DNA of 64,000 nucleotides. Source: Sphagnum compactum (lineage: Eukaryota > Bryophyta > Sphagnopsida > Sphagnales). A program made the position numbers and the translations under genes. The notes beneath the pieces are model-generated. The model worked only from the letters and a program-made list of their open reading frames with translations. It made no database searches and had not been told where the DNA came from. Location: assembly GCA_965153455.1 (NCBI GenBank), contig OZ234494.1, positions 27,023,354-27,087,353 on the forward strand, in the 5' to 3' direction. This document shows positions 1-13,217 of the stretch, piece after piece (position 1 is the stretch's first letter; every line of letters starts with the position of its first letter).

Positions 1-999
1 AAATGCAACCCTAAAAGATCATAACTCATACAAAAGTGGGTTAGAAAATATTAAGTTCAAACAACTATGGAATATATGGAAATAAACGATATTCATAATT
101 ATGGTATAGATCTAAACAAGTGATAAGATCAAAAACCAATACAATGAGCAAAATTTAGAGTATAAACCTTAGGCTTTGAAATATATGAACCAAATTCCTA
201 TACATGAGATCATAAAACATAACCCTAAAAATCCAAATGATATTTTTCCATAAGCCTTATTAAAACCCTAACTATATAAACCCTAACAAAAAAAAGTCCT
301 TATGATATATGCCCTAAACCCAATAAATTATACAAACTATACAAATTATATAATGCAAAATAAACAAATTGAAAACAACATAGGAAAAAATTAGAAACCA
401 AAATTTAAAGGTTTTAAACTATAAATATATATTGACTGAAAGAAAATAATTTAATCTTTAAAAACAATCAAATAAATTTTGTACAAAACCAAAAGAGAAG
501 ATATGTCTTTTACGTTTGTGTGATCTCTCCAACCTAATTTTTCCCAATCTCTTTGAAGAAGATATAAAATGAAATTGTATTACTTCACATATGTGTAAAC
601 CTTAAAAATTTCCCACCAAATTTAGTTTATTTTAGGTTAATTACTATAAATTTGTGAAAAACTTATTTATTAATTTGTGTCCCAACCTTAAACTTAAACC
701 ATAATCCAATAGTACATACTTATAATAATTACACGAAAAGATGTATTGTAATGTCCATTCAATAATAAATTAGGTAAACAAAATTTAGTAAAATATGCAT
801 TACTAAACCAAAATGGCTGCAATTATGGCATTGTTTCCACTCTAAATTGTTTGTAATACTTACATATGGGGACCTATGTTCATCATCCATGAACTAGGGC
901 AAACCTTAATAAATTAATAGGTAGGATTGAGGGGGGGGGGGTGGGGGTGGAAAAAATGAGTAGGTAGTTAATTAGGTATTTGGCTATGTAAAAAACATA

Positions 1000-1680
1000 G
1001 ATAAATAGGTAGTTAGGTAGATAGGCAAGTTAGTACATAAGAAACAAGTTACTTTATCAAGGTGTCTAGGTTTGTAAAATATTTATGTCAATAAGGTGGT
1101 TGTGTATGTAGGGTAGTTAGGTCAGTAATGTAGGTAGTTAGTACAATGGTTAAGTTAGTAGGGTATGTAATTAATAAGGTAGTTAGGTTAGTAAGGTAGG
1201 TGGTTATTACAATAATTAGGTCAATAGGATAACTAGTTATTAAGGTAGCTATGTTAGTAGGGGATAATAAATAAGGTACCAAGGTTGGTGTAGTACTTAT
1301 GAGGGTAGGAAAGTGAGCAGGGTAGTTATGTGTGAGGTCAGGTCTAGGGAAAAAATGGCTAAGAACCAAAAAAACAAAAAAAAAATGTACAGTGGTCAGC
1401 AACAAAAAGAAATGGATTGTGATGAACCCCATTTGGTGCCGAATGAAAAAATGTAGCCCATTTAATGGATAGAATGGCCAATTGGTGCATTGGATGCTGT
1501 TGGTTCACTTTGGCCAATAAGGGGTAGGTTTCCATGACCTCCCACTCGCCCATTATTTGGATTGGTATCGTGTTCCCACCAATTTTGCTTGTACCTAAAG
1601 TGGCTGTCATCCAGCCCAAGGAAGATGCAAAAAAAATGACGATCATCCCTAGGAAATTTAGCCAAATCTAGCTATAAGCC
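1000..1680. repeat. TAGG-rich tract plus dispersed repeat, matches 57720-58060
   Basis: Degenerate TAGGTAG/TTAGG words fill 1000-1350. They are followed by an A-rich stretch and then a segment with GGTGCATTGGATGCTG and GTTCACTTTGGCC. The same order (TAGG words, AGGTC.GG, A-run, GGTGCATTGGTGGGTGCTG, TTTACTCTGGCCA) appears at 57720-57900, so these are two copies of one dispersed element. Confidence 0.5.
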
Positions 1681-1845
1681 AGGTATGAAGTATAAAATTT
1701 AATCATCCCTTTACATTTTTGGCTACACACCCATCATTTACTAATTATTCCCTTCAAATTTTGTAGTTGAAAACTTCAACAATCACTTCAATGTCACTTT
1801 TTAACTTTTAATTTCGTTTCTTGACAAAAATTTTCCAATAGTAAA
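1630..1845. repeat. Dispersed repeat, second copy at 48145-48370
   Basis: Shared words in order are ATC(A/G)TCCCTAGGAA, ATTTAGCCA.ATCT.GCTATAA, TTTAATC.TCC, ATTTTT.GCTACACA and TTTCG.TTCTTG-like text. The two copies run in the same direction. Confidence 0.6.
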
Positions 1846-4800
1846 AAGATTGGCCCCCATTCAAATGGTACTTGGGACTTTTTAATAAAATTTTAAGGCC
1901 AAGTTTTCTTTTGTGTGAGATTTTGTATTGCTCAAAAAATGTTTTTGGGAAAAAGGAATGTTTCCTCACAAGATTCTTATTTTTGACAAAAAGTTGTCAA
2001 AAAGGAAACAAGTTTGAGTTTGCCACATTTCTCTTCCCAATTGCAAATTGCCGAAGTTAACTAAAACTGTAGAAGCTATTCTTTTGAACAAGTCCTAAAG
2101 ATTGGTTGCCATTTAATGTTACATTTTTCTTGATGCTCACCATTGATGGTAAAAAGCATAAACTTGAAAAAGATTAGGTTGAGACATTGGACCACTAATC
2201 TACCAATTAGATGTGTGCTTTCAAATTTCTTTTTTCTTTGGGTCGTGAGTCATTTTGATAGGCCTGTCGTCTATATATAACTGAAACTTTGACAAGGTTT
2301 TAAAATAAAAGTTTCTATGTGAAGATCCAACCAAATGAGCCAAAAACATCCATGACGTAGAGAATTGTCATGATGTAATAGTAGAGAAATGGTAAGATGG
2401 TGGAGGAATGATTTATGCAAATTAAAGTACCATATCATGGTTCTTCACATGTTCTTACCCGGAAATATTAGGGCTATTACACTTATGAAATCAAGTTATC
2501 ACCCTAACCTAAGTTCCATTGGATGAAAGCCTTTGAGGCACTTAGCATAGTGTGTCATAGGTTTTTTTTTCCTAGGAGCTTAGGCTATTTTTGTACAAAT
2601 TCATGTTATTGTCATAGCTTGAGTTTCAATGGGCCATTAAAGCTTTTGAAACACTCAAAAATAGGGTGTTTTTATTCTACACCAAATAAAAATGAGCAAA
2701 TTGATTTTCATAAAAGAAATTTTGTAATTTCAAGAGGGGCACAACTTTGAAAAAATAAATTGGTTACCATCAATACATGACATTGATCATTTATTTCAAC
2801 TTTCAAGTTAGGAGTTGGATGACCTCCAAATATTTTACTTCTTCAAGATTAAGTTGGAATGTTTTTAAAAATAATAACAATAGAAGAATGTTAGAAAAAG
2901 CTATGCATTTTATTTTTTGGGCCTTTATCAAACTAATATGATATTCCCGCATCCCATCTTTGTAACTATGCATGTTTCCTTGAATCATTTACTTATGCAA
3001 TACTTATTTTATTAAAAAAACCTAACTCAATACCATCTTATTCAAGTTCAGGAAATGGTATAAAAGGATGGCTTTAGATTTAGAAAATGAGAATGTAAGA
3101 ATTATGTCATTATATTTGGTATTGATGTCACCATTAATGAAAGAGATATTGTCAAAAACATTGAATTTATTGTGGATGTTCATGTAAAAAAGGCTTTGCT
3201 CAGTTGTGTGGTTGATGCATTTGGAGTACTTATTGATCATGTAAAATGTATTTTAAGCACTAATTACAAAACAAACATGTGACAAATTTTTAAAGGGTTG
3301 GTTAACAATTGCTTGTGAGATACAATTATTGAATATCATGCATGGTTACAATGGAGGAGGTGTTCATAAATGACTAAAGACTTGAAAGGAAACTAATATA
3401 TTTCAATTGATCTTCTAAGGAGAACTTCATGGATCCATGGTAGCTGAATCTTTAGCAACCTTCTTTGTATTATTGGGGTCCAAGGGCATCCCATGACTAT
3501 ACATTTTGGGGCTTGCAATCAAAGTTGGCACCATTATTGGGCATCATTGTTAGGGTCTTTCCAAAGTAACTTTACCCTTATCCATTACTAATGACTCCCC
3601 AATTCACCATCTTGCTCCCACCACTTCAGCTAGTGGCACATACCGCCCAAGGGTTATAAATCAACAAAATTAATTACATATTTATAATATAAAGATGTAA
3701 CTTCAAAAAAAAAAAAATAGAAAAAAATTGGCACTTTTTAAAATTAAATTTTTATTAACTTTCTCAAAATTCCAAGTGACATTTTGTCCAATGTTTCATT
3801 TTCAAGTCTTCTAATCGCAACTTTTAATTGACTTGAATCTATTCATCCCAACTTTAACTTTGATAAAACCCCCCAACCTTCCCCACCCCATTCATCACAT
3901 TAAGTCCCCTATTTCAATGCGTGGGTGCAAATTTACCAATCAAGGTCTAGTTTTGCATTAACATTCTTATCACCTATTTAATTTAACCAATTTAGATCTA
4001 CACAACCATTCAACATGAATTTCCCCTTTTATTCTTTCTTCACCTTCATAAACATGGGCTTGAGTTTCAACCATAGATATCCTATGTGCTTTTCATCTAG
4101 GTTTGCAACGACCTCACCTATATTCTTACATCCCTATTGCCTTACAATGTGAAGTCCAACAAAAATTCAAATTCCTATTAGATAAGTTGGTGCAAGACCC
4201 TTTCAACCTAACAACTTTGGCACTTATTATTTTTATTCTCTCGATGGTATTTGACATTATCCTTTCGAGGTGGCGTAACTAGGCATGGAAAAATTCAAGT
4301 TAGAAATGATGAAACTTGAAAGAATAATTTTCTTTGCAAGCCAAGCCTTGGGGACAAGTTCATCTTCCTTGCCTTCTTCCCTACATGGCCCCCCATTCAC
4401 AAATGCTTTCATTGTAACCTTGTCTTTGGGTGTGCACCTATAAATATTCACACATCATGCATGCTTTCACATGTCCTTAGCCATGCCACTTCTTTGAACA
4501 TTGTTTAGGCCTTTATAGCCATTTATCCCAAATTCGATGGTTTCCCACCCCTCCTTTTGGAAGACTTCAAATCAATGTATCAAGACTTCAAACCTTATTT
4601 TGACTCTATTAAATTAACATTCTAATGCATGGCCCCATTCTAAGTGCTACTAGTCCTTTTGGCATGTTGCTTGAACACCTTTGAGATTTTTTTTGTTTAA
4701 AAGATTCTACAAGTGGTTGCCCACAATTATTCCAACTTTGATTTCAAATTGCACAAGTTAACCATATACATCATCACATTCCAAATGTCCTTAGAGCGGC

Positions 4801-5305
4801 TTGCTTAAATTAACCATTTTAATTTTTTTAATGGGGTTCTTTCAATTGCCACATAGGGGAATTTTGTATTGCTTCATGAGTTATACCTTATACCTTCAAT
4901 TTCAAGATGCCTTTTCATTGCATTTCTTCTCCCATTGGAAAAAAAATCTTTCGTAAGACATGATAAAACAATAATTACCTAGTTAAAAAGTTTTGATTTA
5001 GTCCTATTGGGATAGCAAAATTACACAAACAAAAGGAGCAATAGGTAGCTACCTAATAGATTTTCATTTGCAAAATGAACACATTGCATTTTGAACTATT
5101 GTTTAAGAGATCTCAAATGCCAAAGGACTCTATTAGTCATAGGATTTTTGGATTCAAAAATAAGAATAAAAAACTATTGTATTTAAATATTAAGGGAACA
5201 CACATGATATGTAATTAAATAACCCAAGTAAAAATTTATTTTAACAAAAATTACTTAATTTCAAATTTGTATGGCCAAGTTATGCTAGGATAAAAGACTT
5301 TAACA

Positions 5306-5384
5306 ATGAAAAACTACTGGCTTGAGAAATAAGTAATGAAAAACTATTGGCTTGGGAAATAAGGAATAAAAAACTATTGGGTGA
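5306..5384. repeat. 30-bp tandem repeat, three copies
   Basis: AATGAAAAACTACTGGCTTG, AATGAAAAACTATTGGCTTG and AATAAAAAACTATTGGGTG follow one another with a period of about 30 bp. Confidence 0.7.
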
Positions 5385-5913
5385 AGAATTTCAAGAAAGG
5401 GTGATATGCAATAGTAATTAGGTAGCTTATGTAATGTATTCCTACAACGAAGAACATGTAAATATGATAGAATTATGCCTTTGGTAAAGGCCCATCATAG
5501 TCCTTAGTAGGAAATCTAGTACAACACAAACTACCTAAGTGGTGAATCTTACTAGGTTAGTAAATTGGACAAAAAATGACTAGCACTAAGGCTACCTATA
5601 TTAGAGATTGTAGTGCAAAAAGCCCCATGGCAATTTAAACAAAAATAGTTTAGTAGTTTTTGGCAACAACTCCAATAGTGTAACAACTCTAGTAGTGACC
5701 ATCAAAAAAGTCTTTTAGCTAGGTTTAAACAATATTGCAGAAAGCAATTTCAACACATGCTTATCCCTAAGTAACACACAAATAACAGAAAAGAAATGAA
5801 AGTATGATCCATTGTTTTTGCATTCAATTCATAACCACACATTAATATAATGTTGCTAAAGTTATAATGATTTGATACCGCTATTCAAACCCTTACTTAG
5901 GTTTTCATTTTAT

Positions 5914-5935
5914 CACACACACACACACACACACA

Positions 5936-5975
<40 letters not shown>

Positions 5976-5980
5976 TCTCT
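5914..5980. repeat. Compound (CA)n(TC)n microsatellite
   Basis: About 11 CA units run directly into about 20 TC units with a few interruptions. Confidence 0.95.
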
Positions 5981-7979
5981 ATCCATAAATCTTCATGCAT
6001 TCTTCTTAAACTCCCCCATACTTTGAGGCTAAAAAATGACCCTTAAGTAGAAACATTACCTACCTCCTACAAAAGTGATAGCCACATTCATCACAAACAT
6101 AAAAAATTCCTCTTTAACTCAACCATGATTCTATTTAAGTGATCAAATTCCAACCACCTAACTTCCACCTAATGCATTATTTTATAACACTAATTAAAAT
6201 AATGGAACCAACTCAACAAATTTCCAAAAACAATGGAGGTAGTGAATTTTTAGTCACTCTTATGTACTATTAATAATTAAAAATTGCTATCCATTACCAT
6301 AATAAACAATAAGAACCAACCCTTTTGATCTAGTCATTTTTGCTTTAACATCCATCAATTGGGGTGGTCACAAATGGTGGATGTGAATTGATGGGTGAAA
6401 ACACATTATGGTGGTCAAAAAATGTTTTTATAAATATTATTTTGTAAAACTTATATGACTTTCAACTTCCACCAGGTCAGTAGTAAATTTTTTTTCATAA
6501 ATTATACTCAAAATAAGGTAGTTCAATTGCCAAATAATAAAATTGTCAAAAGAAATAACATTTTTTTATTGATATTAAATGATTAAATAATACATTTGTG
6601 AAAATTTAATACATGTATCAATATATTGCAAGGTGCAAATATGTTTTTAGAATGATTAATTACAACAATTGATAAAATACTTAGTTCTATATTGAATATG
6701 AGTTGATTGTACTGTTTAAATTCCATATGAGAAGTTCCATTCATGTGCTTTCACAAAAAACAACTAGATGAAGTTTTTCATTCAAACAAACATAACTATG
6801 TTGAAAAATTATTTTCATTTGAAAGATAACAAAAATTATGTTGAAGGTTTTTGTATCAAAATTCATTCTACATGTTTATCAAAACACTAGATGAACTCAA
6901 AGAAAAATTGTCCTCAAAATAATACAAAATATATTGAAAAAATAGTACATTTTCTTTCCTAAAGTGGACCCTTCATAATGTGCTTTCACCCTTATTTGCA
7001 ACATACAATGCATTTTCAATTGGCATTTTGATTAGGCAAATATTTTTTTAATGGATGTGGCATATGTTTTCAACTTGATGTCAAGAGGAATTATGTTTCA
7101 AGATCTTCATGGTATAGGAGGTGATGTTGTTCAATCCATCCCTTTTGTTCACACATTTTTATGTATTCGAGTCTCCCTTTTATTATGATTATTATAACCA
7201 TGATGGTGATGTTAATGTTACCCCATCAACCATGAGCTTTCGTTAAAGGGACCTCTTGGGTGAACTTTTCATCACAAAAGTCCTAAATAACGAGAAATCA
7301 AATGTTTTCAATAGATTTGTTGTTTACGTTTGTGTTAGTATTAACACATTTGTCGTGTTTGGAAACACCACAAAAACTCTACATACATATGTTGTACAAA
7401 TTTTACACTTCAATCACATAGAAATGATAAAAGAAAATACTATGATAATTACATTATGATCACACAAAATTTGCATGCTATAGGTACATGTCTATGGATT
7501 TTACAATCATTTCACACTAATTGTTGTATTTGTCTTTGCATGTTTGCATGAACAAGTGGATTTTTCTTTACACATTTACAATAATGTAACTTGGGGAATG
7601 AAAGGGCCAAAGGGTCTTCCAATTCTTATCTTGATCATTTTATTTTTTGTTGATGAATTTATTAGAATACAAAATATCCAAGCATCTTCCATCTTAAGTT
7701 GAACTATAAGAGTGGATCTAATTACCTTTTGACTTCCACCCTTCTAGACCCACCTTCCATTCTCATTGCTAGCTTGTAAGAAATAATTGGTAGTTGAATT
7801 AAGATTTTAATTATTAATATTTAGACGTTAGAAATATCCATAAAATGATTGAAACATAGTATCAATAACCTGAGTTTGTTCATTAAGGGGATGGCATTAG
7901 AAAAAAAAGAGAAAAAAAAACATTGCATTTAAAAATGGAATGAAATAAAGTGAACCTCAAATTAGCAAAAAATTCAGGG

Positions 7980-8260
7980 TAATTTAAGTTTCACCCTATC
8001 TTTTTTGTTCTTGAACACTTTCATTGTTGCTATGCTTACTATTGCCATAATTATTTTGACTCTTGTGCATTAAATATTGTGGTATAAAGTGGCAAAAAGA
8101 AATTTAAAAAATAATATCACCCTTGATTCAATAAAATTCTGTCATTTTGTGAATGACATGGTTACAAGTTGAAATAGGGGTTAGGGGGTGAAATGAGAAT
8201 CCAAATTCAGGGTCACTTTATGGATTTTTCTATTGACATATGATTTGTAACAAATGAACC
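7980..8260. repeat. Diverged dispersed repeat, second copy at 58230-58500
   Basis: Both copies contain GTTTCACCCTATCTTTT, a C.TT.CATTG.TGCTA word, TGTGCATTAAAT, and later AGGGGTTAG.GGGGTG before AGGGT..C.TTA. The match is patchy. Confidence 0.4.
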
Positions 8261-9763
8261 TGAACTTATATCCTTTTCTTTTGAACTTCCATTTCCTCTC
8301 CGGATTAATGTCAAACGGTCACATAAAATGAAAAGAAGAAATGTGATAGTTAGTCCTTTCAAGTGAAAGGACCTAGGGGGTCAACAATCAATCAAGGATA
8401 AAAATAATAATAATAAATTTCAATATATGGAACGTTGTAGTCAACCAAATAATAGGTGTTTAAGGTGAAAGTAGACCTCAAATATGAAGGGCCCATATGC
8501 CTTTCAAGGTGAAGATTGTTCTAGAAATTACACATTGAAAGATTGACCATTAAAGTACCTTCTTCTTAGAAGTTTGTGCTTTGTGAAAAAGATTGCCCTT
8601 GTTCTTGAAATATATTGACCTCTAAATGCCATAATCTAGAAATGATTTAAGTTTTTATTATTATTTTTATTAGTCTGGAATTTCAAATGGATGTGGGTGA
8701 TGGAAATTTAAATATTTGTTAGTTTTCTTTTTGGGGTTGTATTGGGTTTTCTAATAGGTTTCAAATTGTCTATTGTTGGGGGATTCCCACATAGATTTGG
8801 GTGAAGTTATGATCAAATAAGTGCATGCATGGCCCTGTACTTGATTAGCTTGTGAACCCAACTACGAGCATGTAGGATTGCACCAATGAGAGTGGAGGGA
8901 ATCATAGGTGGATAACTTTGGAAACTCAAATTTATGGAACTCAAGTTTTAACATTTGGATCCCTTTGAACTTGTTGCCCATTAATTTTCAAGGATCCTCA
9001 AATTTACATTCCAAAAATTGAAAGGTTTCATTCTTACTTGAAAATTCACATTTTTGCTTGAATTTTGTCTTATGAGTACTTTCCTTGGTCATTTTGAGTG
9101 CCATATTAAGATGCATGCATTATTATCATGTCAAAAATTTGTGTTGGTTGGCAAAACTTTAGATCCAACCTCAAGTAGCACTAGCTTGGAGCTCAATCTA
9201 GCTTTGCTATGTCATCAGCCCTTGCTTGATTTTGATTGAATTTTTTTATCAATTGTAATCACATTTATAAATGAGTAGATTGGACCAAATTTCTAACGAA
9301 GTCTTGAAATAGAGATAAAATGGTTATCAAAAAGGCTTCAACTCTTGAGGGTTAAAAGCTCATCAGAAGTTACAAATTTTCTAAGCCCTTCCTTGATAAA
9401 AGAATTAATACATATGAAAAAGCTACATATTCTGAAAAAGCTATAGTTTTCTTTGGCATAGGAAAATATTGACTATCAGCTTACATATCTTTTAGGACCT
9501 TCTTGTCTTTCACATCTTTTCATACAAAAGTATATTTTCTCCCCATCCAACAATTGGTGCAAGCCCCATAAATGATAATGCATGTTAGAAAACAACAAAG
9601 TGTATTCAATCTCAATTAACATCTCTTGATTTTCTTATGAAATTTTGTGAAGTTTTTGTTTCCCGGACTTCCACCCTTTCAGGACACACTTCCCATCATC
9701 ATGGCTGACCTATTGTAGGCCGTCGATTTTTGACATGGAATTTAAGGCCTGCCAGGAAAGAAC

Positions 9764-9955
9764 CAGGAGGGCCAACAATCAGTCAAAAGGAAAGAGTGTC
9801 AATCTACAGAATGTCCCAGTTGCACAAGGCTAGTAGTAGTTGTTTAGGGTGAAAGGACCAGGAGGGCCAACAATCAGTCAAAAGGAAAGAGTCTCAATCT
9901 ACAGAATGTCCAAGTTGCACAAGGCTAGTGGTAGTTGTTTCGGGTGAAAGGACCC
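9764..9955. repeat. Two-copy 95-bp tandem repeat (A), also in B
   Basis: AGGAGGGCCAACAATCAGTC recurs with a 95-bp period (AGTCA at 9781 and 9876), together with CAAGGCTAGT.GTAGTTGTTT. B has the same pair at about 23216-23400. A diverged third relative sits outside the duplication at about 8361-8475 (AAAGGACCTAGGGGGTCAAC). Confidence 0.8.
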
Positions 9956-10287
9956 AATGGGGGGGGCACAACAGCCAAAAGTCAAAGAATTAGAAAGAAT
10001 CTCAATCTACATGATGATGTTGCGTGCAACTTTTAGTGGTTAAAACTCAAAAGTTTTGAGCCTTTTTATGTGAAAGGAAGGTGTACCCATCTGAGCATTT
10101 AGTACATTCTACAGCAATAATCTCTAAGAGTAGTAGAGGAGTCACTCAATCATCACTTCTCAGCCGCCTACTACCAAACACACCCCAACTATCTATCCTT
10201 CTTTTATAGTTGAGACTTGGGACCTGCCTGATACACAAAAAGAAAGGCCAGAAACAGTTTTGTAAGTTTTTAAAGTGTTATAGAAAT

Positions 10288-11144
10288 ATGGCTCTAAGAC
10301 ACATAGTGTTAGTGAAGCTGGCAAAGAAGGAGGATGCATCAATTTGTGTGGGAGAGCTCAAGAAAATGTGCGAGTCTCTCAAGCCTCATGTGCCCATACT
10401 GTCTTTCATCATCTCCGAGAACATAGGTTTTATTCCCTCCCTTTTGCTCATATCATTTCTGTCCACGACTGAATTTGTCTCGTTGGGAGAATGAGACAAA
10501 TTTGTCGCTTTCTTCTTTGGTAGAATTGGAGGAGATGTTTGGAGTTCTGTGGTTGTCGAGTTTCCAGAGTGTTTTCTTTCTCCTTTGGTAGAATCAGAGG
10601 AGAGATTTTAAGTTCTGTAACTATAGTTTTCCAGAGTGCTGTCTTTCTTCTTTGGTAGAATTGGAAGAGAGGTTTGAAATTCTGTGATTGTAGTTTTCCA
10701 GAGTATTTTTTTACCTTTCTTCTCTGGTAGAATAGAGGAGAGGTTTGAAGTTTCTGTGATTAAAGTTTTCCAGAGTGTTTTTGAGCTCGTAACTTTTTGG
10801 GGTTTTGAGCTTGACAATTGTGCCCAAAACTCTTTCTGACTAGTTCCAGTTCCATGCTTGGTTCATGTTGGCGAAGTTCATCAGGCCATAGGACAGAGCA
10901 AAATAAGCCTTCCATGTCACCATAGGACATCTTTTTTGTCTTTCTCATATCAGGCTGATGGTGTCATGCATTATGGACAGGCACATATGGATCAGCAGAT
11001 GTGGTGCTGATTGTTGACTTCCCTGATGCAGCCACTCTGAAGCTTTACCAAGAGCATCCCCTCCATTTGACAGTCGTTCAAAACAACAGATCCATTACTA
11101 CAGAATGGCTTTCTATTCAAATCCCTCTCTCAATTTTTGAATAA
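10288..11144 (+). CDS. Stress-response A/B barrel (Dabb) domain protein, two exons, copy A
   Basis: The model joins exon 1 (10288-10426) to exon 2 (10981-11144) and gives a 100-residue protein, the usual size of a single Dabb domain. Exon 1 opens with MALRHIVLVKL, the first beta strand typical of the family. It ends in phase 1 at a GT donor after SENI. The acceptor is the AG at 10980; an earlier AG near 10953 would read at once into a stop. Exon 2 continues GTYGSADVVLIVDFPD, then LYQEHPLH, the conserved strand-helix with the EHP.H motif, and stops at TAA 11142. An in-frame start further upstream (10210) is unlikely because a 25-bp indel separates the copies there. Plant Dabb proteins such as Arabidopsis HS1 form small dimeric alpha-beta barrels. 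Their activities vary, so the substrate here is unknown. A TATA-like TTTATAG lies about 85 bp upstream. Confidence 0.85.
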
Positions 11145-12653
11145 GCCAGTTGCACAAGTCATGTGAATGTGGAGCTGTCAGTTTCTTCAACTCACTCACT
11201 CACTCACTCACAAAATTTGAACAAAGAAGGGGTTAGGTGTTTGCCAGGTTTGGCCTGGAATTTGAAATCTGGATGTATGCTTGACTCAGGGAGGATACTA
11301 CAGAGGTACTTGGCACAACTCTTGGAAGTTCAAGAGTTGGTCATATATAAAAGTATTTGAGAGTGGCTCATGTATATAAAGAAGGATTTGAAATGGCAGT
11401 TTTGCTTCAGGTCACTCAGTGGTTATCAATGGAAAGCTACCAGTAAATAATGGAAACAGGCTTTGAACTCTTTGAAAAAGGTAAACATGCAGTCTGCTGT
11501 CACTCTTAAGCAAGCTGCACAACAAAAAACAGAATGAAGAAAGGTCTTCAGGTTTTTAGACTGTTGCTGGGTGAGGATGGTTTACTTGTTGCATGATGCA
11601 AAAGAAAAAATCTCAGTTGCACTGCATCCTCCTTCAATATGAAGCTCCCACTAGACTGTGGTCTTTGTATCAAAGGTCTTCACCAATACTGGGTGTTGAC
11701 TACTTCACAACCACAGCCACCTGAGTACATCTCCTCTTAAGCCTTTCATCACCTCCATCATCAACCTCTAATGAGTCGCTAAATCTCTAGACATCCTAAA
11801 TTGTTGTCTCCAGCACAGCCGAATTTGATGGAGACAACCTAGAATCACCAAACGTTCTGAGAATTCTTCCCAAAATGCTGAGTAACTCACCCAAGAAAAA
11901 CTGAAGTCACCAACTACACAATGCTCAAAATCAAAATCAAATCCAAAAAAAAAAACAAGCAGAGAAAATCATACTTAGCTTGAAGTCCTGTAGCCTTTTT
12001 GTAGTTGCATCGTCTCTACCAGGTTCCAGCCCGCACCATTCTCCTCCATACAAAGTAAAACAACAAAACTCATCCCTAAACTTTCGCACTCTTAAAAACA
12101 AACTTATCATCACAGCGAAGCTTTCTCCCAAGAAGCTCTTCTGTGAATGACTACACGACAAGACAGAAGACAATTTTCGGCGCCATGACAATAACCCTAA
12201 AAACTCCTCGTCCATCCATACTTTTCTGTGACATGCGTTCTTTCGAAGTGGGTTGAGAAATAGTCAGGTGAACATAGAAAACAGTGCTATTTTAGGACAA
12301 TTTCTTTATGTAGCCTAAGTGGGGATGATCGCTTCATTTTGAAATTTTCCTTCTTCATTTCTCTCTTTGGCGAACTTTCGCCACTAAAAAAAAGGTCCTT
12401 GCTAGTAGGCAGAAATGACAACTGCCTCCTCGATCTCCAGGACATCGTCATGGATAGAGATACCAACAAGAAACACGCGCTGGTAACCAAGTGCAGTGCC
12501 TAGCTGCTTCTCTAGTACTACTTGTCATGACTAGAAACAAACAAGAAAAGTGTGCTGGTTACGTACGTCAAGTGGTGGACGACTGTATTTTCTCCCTATT
12601 CATGCGTAACAAGTTTGACGTCCAATATTCATTCATTGCTTCCTCCCCAGGAG
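11145..12653. other. Dabb 3' flank to lectin promoter, no convincing gene (A)
   Basis: This interval holds the 3' flank of the Dabb gene, including a (TCAC)n run near 11191-11211 that is shorter in B. It also has stretches of moderate GC on which several frames are open in both copies. The longest minus-strand frame (11937-12215) carries replacements and an indel against B and shows no coding pattern. Confidence 0.5.
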
Positions 12654-12663
12654 GCTATATAAT
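12654..12663 (+). promoter_or_regulatory. TATA box upstream of lectin relic A
   Basis: CTATATAATG lies about 150 bp before the lectin ATG, with CCAAT at 12622-12626. The matching site in B has lost bases and reads GATATAATG near 26136. The stretch is an inherited promoter and may no longer drive anything useful. Confidence 0.45.
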
Positions 12664-12808
12664 GCTCTCCCCGCGACACCTTCCGACGTCGTCAAATCCA
12701 CTCTCCGCGTCTGGTCTCACTTGCGTCAGTGCATAGCAGTCTCTATTCTTGCTCATTTGAATTTTCGTACCACCTTCTAGGTCACCCCGCCCCTAGAGTT
12801 TTGTCAAC

Positions 12809-13217
12809 ATGTCTTACACAATACACGTCATTTATATCCAGACCAAACAGCATCCACTTTACAGCATCGTGGAGAAAACCAACTTTCGCTAAGAAACTTG
12901 GAGTGAGAATGGCCCCGAGCAGATCCTGCCTGTGTCTGCCAGCGGCAGCCCTGGCATTATGCGCTTCAAGAGCAGATGGGAACTTCTTCTTGGTTCCTCT
13001 CGGCGTCCACAACTACAAGAGGTGATATTACGCCACACTTACCGATACGGGCGTGGCGATTCACCCCGAATACTACAACGCCGATTCCCCGAGATATGAG
13101 ATGTTGTGGAAGCAGTTGGCCGAACTCGACAAGACTACGTTCACGGGCGTTCAGATCGAGGTTCATTACTACAAGGAGGACGACCATACCCTTTGGGTCG
13201 GAATCGCCATCAACTAA
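12809..13217 (+). pseudogene. Fungal fruit-body (Agaricus bisporus-type) lectin relic, copy A
   Basis: Family landmarks appear in the right order but in different frames. They are MSYTIHVIYIQT then VEKTNFR (from 12809), TWSENG and SGSPGIMRFKS in the same frame past a TAA, then ADGNFFLVPLGVHNYKR shifted by one base, then GVAIHPEYYNAD and IEVHYYKEDD in another segment ending at TAA 13215. In the family VEKT.W.YANGG..W, GVHNYKRWCDIVT and PEYY are strongly conserved, which is the basis for the call. The span (409 bp) is close to the roughly 140 codons of an intact gene. Lesions are a stop after NFR where YANGG-like residues are missing, a one-base loss after RFKS, and a stop plus indel where WCD should follow NYKR. 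Intact members bind the Gal-GalNAc T-antigen. An intron cannot explain all the breaks. Confidence 0.75.

Larger units (their letters stand above)
1..9376. other. Gene-free AT-rich left flank
   Basis: I see no supportable gene. Open frames are short and contain long homopolymers. The content is dispersed repeats (1000-1845, 7980-8260, 8361-8475), a compound microsatellite (5914-5980), a short 30-bp tandem repeat (5306-5384) and a G-rich run near 931-950. Confidence 0.6.

Noticed and set aside
36-1432. Minus-strand frame at 1088-1432 rich in Thr, Leu and Ile
   Set aside because: It is a translation of the degenerate TAGG tract and shows only repeat composition.
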